Shown here: positions 11,800-21,434 of the stretch, piece after piece | How positions within the stretch are numbered: position 1 is the first letter of the stretch | How the letters are laid out: each line of letters opens with the position of its first letter | Assembly (NCBI RefSeq): GCF_003086295.3 | Contig: NC_092045.1 | Span: 24,494,890 to 24,558,889, forward strand | From: Arachis hypogaea | Taxonomy: Eukaryota; Streptophyta; Magnoliopsida; Fabales; Fabaceae | Direction: 5' to 3' | Length of the DNA: 64,000 nt | Notes under the pieces: model-generated | What the model was told of the DNA's origin: nothing | Databases searched by the model: none | Seen by the model: only the letters and a program-made list of their open reading frames with translations | Translations under genes and position numbers: made by a program

Positions 11800-12670
11800 C
11801 TTCTCTCTTAAAGTCCTAGGTGAAATGAACTATTTTTTTTGGAATTGAAGTCAAACACAACAGCAACGGGACAATAACCTTAAAGCAGACGAAGTAAGTT
11901 TAAGATCTCCTCAAAAGAGCTTAAATGAGCACTACCAAACCTATTCCCACTCCAATGACATCCTCTCTCAAGCTCTCAGCCTTTGGCAATGGTAACTTCA
12001 GCAATCCTACACTTTATAGATCGATAGTTGGAGGCTTGTAGTATGCAACAATCACAAGACCGGAAATTTTATTCTCGGTCAACAAAGTTGCTCAATTCCT
12101 TTACATCCCTCTTGACTCACACTAGAAGGCAGTAAAAAGAATCATTTGATATCTCTCAGACATAACTTAGTATGGTTTAAAGTTCAGAAAATTCACAAAT
12201 TTAAGAGTCTATGACTTTTGTGACTCAGATTGGGCCAGTGATATTGATGACAGAAAGTTTACCAATGAGTATGGAATTTACCTAGGTCCCAACCTGATAT
12301 CTTGGGCAAGTAAAAAATAATTTGCAGTCTCAAAAAGCAGCACAGAAGCAGAGTTCAGAGGCATTGCAGATGCAGTAACTGAGATAGTGTGGTTACAAAA
12401 TCTACTTACTGAGGTTAGAATACCATGCTCCGCCAAGGTAGTGGTATACTGTGATAATCAAAGTGTCGTTCTTCTGTCTGCCAACCCAGTTCTACACAAT
12501 AAATCAAAATATTTCGCTCTCAATCAGTCCTTTGTAAGAGATTTTGTCTCAAGAAAGAAACTCTTCATTTAGCACATCCCATCACAATACCAACTTGTAG
12601 ACACACTTACCAAACCCTTTTCAACAACATCATTTCTCAAGTTTAAGAACTTGCTTAGAGTATCTGAAGT
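11800..12670 (+). pseudogene. Copia reverse transcriptase tail and RNase H
   Basis: Reading in shifting frames from about 11817 gives LGEMNYFFGIE (end of the RT domain), then the connection with LSAFGNGNFSNPTLYRSIVG. RNase H follows, with CDSDWASD (about 12221), SSTEAEFRG (about 12340) and VVYCDNQS (12443-12466), and ends with LVDTLTKPFS (about 12594). The RT core, including the YVDD box, is absent: integrase stops at 11745 and the tail begins within 70 bp, so about 1 kb has been deleted. Many stops are present. Confidence 0.75.
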
Positions 12671-12690
12671 AGATCCCTAGAAGGCCCTTG

Positions 12691-12703
12691 GTTTGAGGGG
12701 GCA
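12691..12703 (+). promoter_or_regulatory. Copia polypurine tract
   Basis: GTTTGAGGGGGCA sits directly before the 3' LTR start TGTTAG at 12704. Confidence 0.8.
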
Positions 12704-13009
12704 TGTTAGTGTACATGATGCAGAACCTTCCACAACCTTCCACACACTTAACACTTAGCATCTGTTGCCAAGTTAGTTATGACATCTTAGCACAATTCTA
12801 TTATATCCCACTTTAGCTCCTAACCAACTCTGTAATCCCAATTAACTTGTAACTACGAGTCTAACCCTCACTAAGCATGTATATAATCTACTATAAGAAA
12901 CTGTAGACTTCACTTTTTCGCAATTTCTTTATAATAACAGATCCCTAATTTCACTTAGCTCTTTTTCTAGCTCTTTCTTCCCAATTACTCTGTCACTACT
13001 AGACAACTA

Positions 13010-13290
13010 TTTATTACAGATAGATATTTTTGACAGATTTTATCCCATAGAAATACAGGCAGATTTTGCGAGGAATTTTTTGTCAGAAACAAAAAAATGA
13101 AATAACATAAATTACAGACGGAAAAGAGAATCTATCGATAATTCTGTCAAAAAAATTAACTTTTTTCATCAAAAATTGTTACCGACGGAAAATTCTCCTG
13201 CATTTAAAAGAACAAAAATACTACATTTTATTAAATTATTAAAGACAAGAAATCTGTTTCTAATTTAAAATATTCCGTCGAAAATATTAA
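13010..13290. repeat. Left subterminal repeat array of the CACTA element
   Basis: Variants of CCGACGGAAAATTC and of its complement recur between 13010 and 13290. They are the mirror of the denser array at 17720-18195. Confidence 0.7.
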
Positions 13291-14278
13291 AATAATAGTT
13301 TAATTCGAGTTCCTCTCTTCATTTCTCAGAACACCCGATCTTTCGCGAGCTCCTTACCCATCCCCTCCAAATCCTTCATCAGCGGCACCTCTCACCATTG
13401 CACCGCCATTGTCCGAAGCTCTATCACACCCCTTTTTCAATCTCTCCGTCACACCAGTTCACCAGTCTTTCTCTTTCAGCTCCGATGCTGATGAATTTCA
13501 CCACCCTCTCGACATCATTTTCTGTCACTATTCATTGACGTTCGTCAGTGTCGTCGCCGCTTCTACCTTTTTTTCTCGTCGCCGTTAGTTTAGGTAGGCT
13601 CCGTCGTCCCTTCCGATAACATTGATTCTCTTGCCATTGTATCTGTTCTGTTCTGAAAATAATTTAGGGTTTTGTTACAGACATAGAGATGGCAAGCTTT
13701 ATGTGAAGGAACTCCAATTCGTTGAGCATTGAATTGAGTCAGATTCAGTATATTTTGGAATGGACTTTGTTGAATATGCATTCTACATGTTTGTTGTTTT
13801 GTCTATTTTTGACTTTCTATTGTTGTTGTTGTCTCTTTGAGGTTAGCCTCATTCTTCAGGCGAAATTAGGAATAGATTTTATGTGTGTGAATGTGCAATG
13901 GACTTGTAGGGTCTCGAAATCCATGGAGATTAATGGTAAATTAATTTGGCATAAGAAAACATGCTTGCGCTTTCCTGTCAAATAATAAGCCTTTCAACAT
14001 TCAAGTCCTTATGTTTATATGTTAACATTCTCTTAAAATGCTAGTTTTAGTCCGTTTCTAATGTTCTGCTTCAATTTCTTGCGGAATTGGTTAATTTAGT
14101 TTTGGAGCATCCGTTTCTAAAGCTGTTACCAACAGTCTTACTATTTTCATTTATTAAGATACATGCTCCCACCATTTCTAATATGCAAGTGAGTATGTAT
14201 TGCCAATAGTCCTTGTATTATTGAATATTTGAATTGTAAGATATGTTCAATGATGTGTTATTTATTTTGGTCTCTTCA

Positions 14279-14814
14279 GAGATTTATCCCAGCTGAATTT
14301 GGAGCAGATCCTACCAAGGTTCAAATATATGACCTGGAGGATGGCCGCAATTTATACGCACCCAACTCAAAATTTGCCAGGTGGTTGAGGCCGAACGCAT
14401 TGCATATACCTGCTGCAATTTCTTCATGAAGATTTTGCTCCCTTCTCCTGTTCAGCCAGGCTTAAATGCTACTCCTAGTGACAAGGTTACCATATTTAGT
14501 GATGGGAACACAAAAGGTCTGTTTGATCGAAAATGATTGCTTATTTCTTATCATGTAATTGTTATTCTTTTTGTTTGATGGATGCTTATTCATGAAGGGT
14601 TTCTTTGCAGGTGTATTTGTTAAGAAAAATGATGTTGCTGCCTTCACTATTAGCACAGTTGATGAACCCCGCACCTTGAACAAAGTGTTGTACTTGAGAC
14701 CCTAAAAAAATGTTTGTTCTCTGAATGAACTAGTCGAGATGTGAGAAACTAAAATTGGGAATAAGCTTGAGAAATCACACGTTTTAGAAGAAGAGATGAT
14801 CAAGAAAATCGAAG
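14279..14814 (+). pseudogene. Captured isoflavone-reductase/PCBER-like gene fragment
   Basis: The fragment belongs to the NmrA-like NAD(P)-dependent reductase family (isoflavone reductase, phenylcoumaran benzylic ether reductase and relatives). The first exon part (14281-14516) reads RFIPAEFGADPTKVQ, the RF-PSEFG motif of this family. After one frameshift near 14380 it gives CCNFFMKILLPSPVQPGLNA and DKVTIFSDGNTKG. A short intron (14517-14610) keeps GT and AG ends. The second exon (14611-14814) reads VFVKKNDVAAFTISTVDEPR, then TLNKVLYLRP and NELVEM, with two in-frame stops. The N-terminal Rossmann motif is missing. The retained intron shows capture at DNA level. It lies wholly inside the CACTA element and cannot be functional. 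Confidence 0.8.
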
Positions 14815-15619
14815 GTAATACTTTGACTTCAAATTTATTGTGACTATGTTGCTGCTTCTTGTCACTTTTGTCAATTAAGCATCAAGATTCTAGACGGCAT
14901 GAAAAATCATCTCATGTTAAAACTGGTAGAGATATGAAGTTTCTACTCAAATATAGAGAAATATAAGGAAAGCTTCTAATTCAATGCATTAGGTGAGTGT
15001 TTGATGTGTCTTGCAACCCTAGTTCAATTTCTCTTGACTAGTTTTGCTGGTTTTATGAGTACCAAAATGGCAAAATCATTGTGGTATCTATTTGGAGTAT
15101 TTGGTTGGCTTGAACACAATTCACACACTTTCAATTATAAATTCTTGGACCGACAAGTTTTATGGAATATGATTAGATGCTTGGTATCTATTTGGTATAT
15201 AGCTCATGATCCTTTTTGAGAACTAACCTTTCTCATACATGTTAATAGATAAAAAATTTACACTTCATAGATAAATATTTTTATTATCCCTTTTTCTTGT
15301 ATGTTTTCTTCTCTCCATCTTAATGATATTCTTTGATCCTAAAAAAGTAAAATCCAACTAAAAATTGTGCAAATTATTTTATTTCGCATGTACTTCTTAT
15401 CCTGCCAACTTTAAACAGCTTTTCATATATTCTTCTTTCATAACGAGTGATCACACCTACTGAGTCTTGTGAATGGCATAGAACTGTATCCACAATTGAA
15501 ATATATCACAATCAATGAATTCTTAGACACACTAGTTTAGTTTAAGGTATTTTTTGTTGTAGATTTTGTTCTAATCCTGTGTAATTGATCTGATCTGATT
15601 TCATTTGGTTATATTTGCA

Positions 15620-15896
15620 GCTTTGATTCCTTTGACGGAGTTTAGAGAGCAAAAGATTATGAACAAGTATGCAGTTCAAACTGATATTGAGGTTCTTGAT
15701 TTGCAGTTCTTTCTGTTTTTTTCTGTTTTGATTGTTTAACATAGATTGTTCTAGAGGGACCTTTATAAGTGAAGTTATGTTTTGATTCAGATGAACATTG
15801 TTGCAAAAAGTTATTGGGGTGATGCAAGAGAGAAACTTCTAGACTATCAAAGATCTGAAATTGGACTCAATTGTACTGAAAAGCAGGGGACTTAGC
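15620..15896 (+). pseudogene. Possible further captured exon(s), origin unknown
   Basis: Two short coding-looking stretches, 15621-15692 (LIPLTEFREQKIMNKYAVQT) and 15791-15894 (MNIVAKSYWGDAREKLLDYQ), are each preceded by a plausible 3' splice site (TTTGCAG and GATTCAG). I do not recognise the protein. Position and composition suggest exons of another gene fragment captured by the CACTA element. A stop follows at 15892-15894. Confidence 0.35.
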
Positions 15897-17200
15897 ACAA
15901 TCCAAAGGTGTGTATTTTATTTATATATTTATTTATTTTTGGGTACAATTCCCTATTTCATTGTTCTTTGGAGTATAGTTTAGAAAAAAATTAGAATCGC
16001 ATAAGTTAATTGGCTTTTGTGTGTACTGAAAAGGCAAAAGATACAATTAATATATAATGGAAAAGTTTTTTGGTAGATAATATAATGGAAGAGTGTAAAA
16101 ACAATTATTTGTTCTTATTGAAGATTTTTTTGAGTCTACCAAAAATTTTTTTCTTATGTGATGTGATGAGAGAATAAAGATTAATGTACCTCCAGATATT
16201 ATGTAGTAGTGCTTTGTGTTTGTTGAAGAGAAGGTTATATATATAGATATTAGATTAGATAGGAACAATAAAAAGGTACATGCTTTTACAATAAAAACAA
16301 GTTATTGGTATTTGAACAAAGTATATCAAGAATTGTATATTAAATAATAGGCATTTGGGAATGTATTATATCAGGGAAATATAAATAAATAAATAAATAA
16401 ATAAGAGGCTAGCTAGTATAATACTAGTATGCTTTTCATATAAATGCTGAAGTTAGATTCAACTTTTCACTTCAAAGTTGAAAAAAATAAACTAATGGAG
16501 TTGATGACTCAAGTCTCTGATACAAAGAAGCAAAGTGTACACTACTTGTAGGACATAAAAACTTGATAAAAAGGATGTTACTAAAAAATATGTTATCATA
16601 GGATAATAATAATTTCTATTAAGAAATATATAGTAATGGAACATTGAAACGTGTTGTCAGGCTAGCAAATTAAAGGATTCAGATTAGTAGATAGAGAAAT
16701 AAATAAAGCAAGTTGCTTATACAAATTTGTCTCATCACAAATTTAGTTTTTTATTAGGAGCAGTTGTTGTTGTTGTTGAATTATATTGCTCCCATGGGGA
16801 CACAGAAATGGTTGAGTTATGATCAATGCATATAGGTAGCTAATTTCATATCTGCACCGTGATGTCATACAAATCATATAAATCATTAAAAAATTGTGTT
16901 GATCTTTTTCTCCATATCTGTTACAGTGCTCAAATATATTCTTGACAAAAGAGTAAGATATACAGTAATTGATTCTTTTGACTTCACATGACATTTGAAA
17001 CAGTGAATCACTATGTGCAGGACTTATTTTTACCCCATCAAGCAATCAATCTAGAATTTCTTTCCAGTCAAAACCTGCTCAAAAATGGGGTACATTAAAC
17101 TCAACCTCATGATTATATACTAAAAATAAAAGCTCAATCATTCATTACTCTTTTTTTTTTGTTATTCTTCTTGTAAACTTTTATATACTAATTTTACAAG

Positions 17201-17364
17201 AGTTTGCTGAGAGAAAGGACAATGGGAAGATGGCTGAAGGATCAAAAGGAGAAGAAAAAACAAGAAATTAGGACTCATAATGCTCAGTTGGATGCTGCAG
17301 TATCCATGGCAGGCGTAGCTGCTGCTGTTGCGGCCATTCCAGCTTCAATAGAGTGTACATTGTA
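17201..17364 (+). pseudogene. Captured FORKED/VAN3-binding-protein-like exon fragment (DUF828)
   Basis: The exon follows a TTTTACAAG acceptor and reads [20 protein letters not shown], then [20 protein letters not shown]. This basic helix followed by the alanine-rich stretch is the signature of plant FORKED/VAN3-binding proteins, which act in auxin-dependent vein patterning. The match ends at an in-frame stop (TAG, 17362-17364), and the PH domain and the rest of the gene are absent. It is about 2.4 kb from the reductase fragment and on the same strand, so the CACTA element holds at least two unrelated gene pieces. Confidence 0.7.
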
Positions 17365-17719
17365 GAATCAATAGAGTGTACATAGTTGCCATAAGAAAGT
17401 GTACATAGCTGCCATAAAGTTCTACACTTACCATATGAGTGGTTTCTAGCTTAGCTTGCATTGTTCAAGAAATTTTAGAAAATTCTAAGGATGCTACTCT
17501 ACTAATATTTCTGAGACATGGATGTATAACTATATGTTATTGAATAAGTAGAGTTATATGCAAAGAAATATTATATAGATAATCTATTTTTCATATACCT
17601 CAAAGAAAAAAAAACAATATATAATTTATATGAGTTGAGTTGAGTTTTTTTATATTTATTTTATATGAAAACAAGTTTATTTTGCAATAAAAAAATTTTA
17701 AAAAGATTCTATTTTATTT

Positions 17720-18195
17720 TACTGACGGATTTACAGATGGATTTTCTGTTTATATTCAGAGTTTGGGATGGTATTCCAAGGCTCAAACTACCGACGAAAA
17801 ATCTGTCGGAAATCTGTCTCTAATTACTGACAGAAAATTCGTCAGAAAATCTGTCTCTAATTACTGACGAAAAATCCGTCGAAAAATCTATCTCTAATTA
17901 CCGACGGAAAATTCGGCTGAAAATTTGTCTCTAATTACCGACGAAAAATCTGCCTCTAATTACTGACGAAAAATCCGTCAAAAAGTTTGATGTCCAAGGA
18001 AAATGGAGGGGAAATTTACCGAGAAAAAATCTGTCGGTAACTAGTAAAAATCTGTCGATAAATTACCGACGGAAAAAAATCTGTCAGTAAATAATTTTTT
18101 ACGAGACTTTTATAGAGGGACGAAAATCCATCGGTAACCAAAAATCCGTCTATAATGAAGACCAAATTTGTCTATAAATCTGTCCGTATTAAACA
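17720..18195. repeat. Right subterminal repeat array of the CACTA element
   Basis: At least a dozen copies of a 15-20 bp motif of the form ATTACCGACGGAAAATCCGTC are spaced 20-45 bp apart, in both orientations, up to the element end at 18209. Confidence 0.85.
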
Positions 18196-18239
18196 ATTTT
18201 CTAGTTGTGATTTCTCATTAAAGCTTCTGATACCTAACA

Positions 18240-18730
18240 GGAAGAACTCTTTAATTTTAGAGAAAAATATTTGATTTCAATTACAATGAAAAAAATAATA
18301 TGTGATATATTTTTATTATAAAATTAGTAATATATAATTATAGATTATTACTATCTTCATCTTTAATAGTAGAAATGATAATTTACTTAAAATCAAATTT
18401 TATTTCTTAAAACAATTTTAAAGAACTAAGAAATAAAAGCATGAAAGTGTTTTTTTTTTATATTTTTCAGTGTATATATTTTTTCTCAATAAAATTCTAA
18501 AAGAAAAGAGATAATATTTATTTTAGTTCTTAACCTTAAATAAATTAGGTCTAGCTTGGGTAGACAATTTAATTAAGCTTCTTTTAAAAAAAATAACTTA
18601 AACAATAGATGCTTATATTAAAACTAGCTTATAAATAAATTATTTTGTGTTTTATTTTATAGTTCTAAAACTGTTTATTTTAAAAGAAATATGATAAAAA
18701 GCTTTTGATTATAAGAGAAATCATTTTTTT
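18240..18730. other. AT-rich sequence, no gene seen
   Basis: This lies between the copia 3' end and a MITE. The bases after the LTR (GGAAG, 18240-18244) should be one copy of the copia target duplication; the other copy is outside the window. I see nothing else here. Confidence 0.5.
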
Positions 18731-19040
18731 AGGTTTAATTACTCTATTGATCCTTATAGTTTTGCTAAATTTTTAATTAGGTCTCTATACTTTTTTTCTT
18801 TTAATTAAGTTTTTGCAGCAAATTCTTTTTAATTGGGTCCCTAAATTTTTTTTCTTTTTATTTGGGTCTCTGTACCAATTTTTTTTTTTTTACTTGGATC
18901 CCTATAAAATTAAACCAATTACTATCAAGAGGGACCTAATTGAAAAAAAAATTTAGTGCAGAGACCAAATTAAAAGAAAAGAAATATAGGGACCTAATTG
19001 AAAATTTTGCAAAACTATAGGAATCAATAGAGTAATTAAT
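18731..19040. mobile_element. Foldback MITE of about 310 bp
   Basis: The left arm starts at AGGTTTAATTACTCTATTGA and continues with TTTTTAATTAGGTCTCTATA. The right arm is its inverse and ends CAATAGAGTAATTAAT. The arms are over 100 bp each and contain several GGTCCCTATA-like repeats, so the element would form a long hairpin. No coding capacity. Target duplication is unclear in the T-rich flanks. Confidence 0.75.
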
Positions 19041-19452
19041 TTTTTTTTTAATTTTTCCATAAGCACTTAAATAGCTTCTTAAAAAGATACAATTTGATTT
19101 TAAAAATTACACGAGACATTAATACTATTATTTTTTATAAGTCAAAAGTTCAAAAAAATAATTTTTAAAGCTTTTTAAACGAACTCTTTTAAGTCAATTA
19201 TTTAAAAACTTTTATGTCACAATTGTTAGTGTAACGCTAATGTAAATTTCACCCTTCACTGTAACGGCTAGTTCACATTGACACTTTTTAATTGTTGTTA
19301 ATATTGTCTTTACTCCTTAGTTGTTTCATGTGACTTAATTAGCATCTACTAATTTTGATGCAATTAAGTCCTATTAACCAATTTTAAATATTACAATTGT
19401 ATCTATCATTAAAGTACCATTGTAATAATTAACTATTCACATGAGTTCTTAC
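19041..19452. other. AT-rich sequence, no gene seen
   Basis: Nothing recognisable apart from short A/T runs. It separates the MITE from the left end of MULE1. Confidence 0.45.
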
Positions 19453-20203
19453 GAGTAAATTTTTGTACTGGTCTCTAAGATTTATTTAATTATTTAACTT
19501 GATTTTTGAAATTTCAATTTTTGCATAATAATCTTACATATTCAGCTTAAAACACCATAATGGTCTTTCTATTTATTTTTTGTGGTGATTCAGCTAACAG
19601 AATACTGATGTAGCTATTCCTTGCCATGCTAAAGATAACCAAAATGACGTCGTTTTGGTTTGGCACCCAATATTGGACAAAACGACACTGTTTGGGTGCA
19701 AATGTGAGTAAAAAACTATTTTTGAACAAACATAAAAATTCGTTCGTCTTCTGCACTTTCATTATCGTTCTTCTTCTTCTCTTCTTCTTTAATGGCGAAA
19801 AGCTAGGGTTTAATTTTTTTATTGTTTGTGTTGCGACGACGCTGGTGATGTTGAACTGGTAGGTTAGATTATCTTCTCCTCACATGGAAGCAAGCATTTA
19901 CAACATTATCATATACAGTGAAGGCAATTTTTGTTTTTTTTAATTTTGATTATTTCATATAATAGCTGTGTCAGTGGCTTTTGGTATAATGGATTTTTAT
20001 GGTTTCTTTGCTCACTAGGGTTTGAGAAATTTTGGTAGTGGGTTGGAGTTTATGCTCTATCTTTTCAAATATACAAATCGACTGGGTTGACCATTTGGAA
20101 TGGGGTTAAGAGAGATGGTTGTCATGGATTGTGATGTTGTTATACCTTGATACGTTTATAAATTTTTTGCATTCTAAAGATATGTTTTTGGAATTCTTTG
20201 TAG

Positions 20204-20524
20204 ATGAATGAATTACTGGATTTTATGCTTCATCAAGGGGGTAATTTCATAAAAAATAAAAAAGAAATGTTGGCTTATTCACTAGATAACAGGAGTTGTC
20301 TAGGTGATATAGATGTGGACACATTAGATGTGTTCTACGTGAGGAACTACTATAAAAAAGTTGAATATACTGACATAAAACAATTTTGTTGGCTAATTTT
20401 TGGTAGAGGCTTGGAGAATGGTTTAAGGAAATTGAATGGTGACAAAGAGCTAACAGAGATAATCACTTTTGGTAAGAAGAATAAAGGAGTAGTTGACGTA
20501 TACTATGAGTTTTCATATGTATAA
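20204..20524 (+). CDS. PB1-like domain ORF of MULE1 (N-terminal part of a MuDR-type transposase)
   Basis: This 106-residue ORF starts MNELLDFMLHQGGNFIKNKK and continues with LGDIDVDTLDVFYVRNYYKK and WLIFGRGLENGLRKLNGDKE. The pattern (H-x-GG-x-F at the start, a D-x-D turn, then a single conserved hydrophobic core) is that of the PB1-like N-terminal domain which precedes MuDR transposases in many legume and other plant MULEs. It is preceded by a possible acceptor (TTTGTAG). The MULE DDE domain does not follow: after the stop at 20522 only weakly coding sequence is present to about 20730. It is therefore probably a truncated remnant of the transposase gene. Alternative: a small MULE accessory protein. 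Confidence 0.6.
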   Translation: MNELLDFMLHQGGNFIKNKKEMLAYSLDNRSCLGDIDVDTLDVFYVRNYYKKVEYTDIKQFCWLIFGRGLENGLRKLNGDKELTEIITFGKKNKGVVDVYYEFSYV

Positions 20525-21434
20525 TGTTATTTTTCTCCACATAGGTTGTTGTCCCTACAAGGTCTTCAAAGTTAGTACCAAGAAAAGGTTTCCCCCACTA
20601 ATTATCCCGATCAATCTACCGTAAAGTGCAAGTTCAGGAACGTTAGTAAGAATAGAAAACTTCATGAAGTTCGTCCTAATTCTAGGATTCACGGCTCTAA
20701 GGAAGAAGAACTAAAGACTTTGAATTAATAGATAGGGCTTTATTTTTGTGAAAAAACTTAGGCACTATTTCACTAAAGATGTGTAGTCCCAATTTGTTAT
20801 TTTGGTATAGCCCTATGAATGAGTGAAAATATTATATCAGTAATATTTTTTTGCATTGTGTTTGATAATTTGAATCTTGATAATCAATTAAACTATGACT
20901 TCTTATGGTTAATTGTTATTTTTATCCTATACCCACATTCCTTGAACAAGGCACATTCATGAATCTGATGCAATTACAGGACAAACACTTTACACATATT
21001 TCATATATTTCATTGCACATAATATTATAACAACTTCATATTTTCATTACATATATAAACTAACCACAAAGTACATTTAAATTTGACATAATATTACTAT
21101 ATAGAACACTATTATCAAAAGCAGAACCAACACTAATAAATAAAAATTATTTTTTGACTCCTAATATCACCTTTCAACTTTCCTAGTCTCCAAACAAAGT
21201 TTAGCTTTAAATCATTAATTTGACTAACAGGTTTTGGTTTTGCAGTAGCTTCATTTTATCTAATGTCTACTCATACAAATAAGTCTTGCCACCTCTTTCT
21301 ATTTGTTTGCAACAAGAAAAAAAAATGTTGCAGAAACAAAGAACTAACAACTTAACACAACACTAACAAATTAACTCACATTATGATTGGGAAACCAAAA
21401 AAGGTTTGTTTGAATTCGAATTTGTCTCAGACTA
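20525..21434. other. MULE1 interior, no further gene seen
   Basis: Some sequence to about 20730 looks like degraded coding sequence downstream of the PB1-like ORF. After that it is AT-rich and empty. Confidence 0.45.

Larger units (their letters stand above)
12994..18209. mobile_element. CACTA (En/Spm-like) element carrying host gene fragments
   Basis: The left end is CACTACTAGACAACTATTTA. The inverse of the right end reads CACAACTAGAAAATTGTTTA, so the two ends are imperfect inverted repeats that begin with the CACTA-type signature. Behind each end lies an array of 15-20 bp subterminal motifs around GACGGAAAATCCGTC, as in En/Spm elements where they bind the element's own protein. The outer 3-bp flanks (TGT and ATT) do not match, so no target duplication is confirmed. 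No transposase is visible. The interior contains pieces of at least two host genes with introns, so this is a gene-capturing, non-autonomous (Pack-type) CACTA. Confidence 0.85.
8017..18239 (+). mobile_element. Ty1-copia retrotransposon, heavily decayed and interrupted
   Basis: The last 17 bp of the 5' LTR (8017-8033) match the end of the 3' LTR (18223-18239). They are followed by a tRNA-iMet-type primer binding site (8034-8048). Domain order is copia-like: gag, protease, integrase, then reverse transcriptase/RNase H. A purine tract (12691-12703) precedes the 3' LTR at 12704. Stop codons and frameshifts are frequent, and the core of reverse transcriptase is missing. Three foreign elements sit in it: the gypsy-like element in the 5' LTR, a hAT-like element at 9076-9569, and a CACTA element in the 3' LTR. 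Without the CACTA element the 3' LTR is about 320 bp. Confidence 0.9.
12704..18239 (+). repeat. Copia 3' LTR, split by a CACTA element
   Basis: The LTR runs 12704-12993 and 18210-18239. It begins TGTTAGTGTACATG and ends CTGATACCTAACA, matching the end of the 5' LTR at 8017-8033. A TATAAT-type region lies at about 12885. The total without insertion is about 320 bp, usual for a small copia LTR. Confidence 0.85.
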
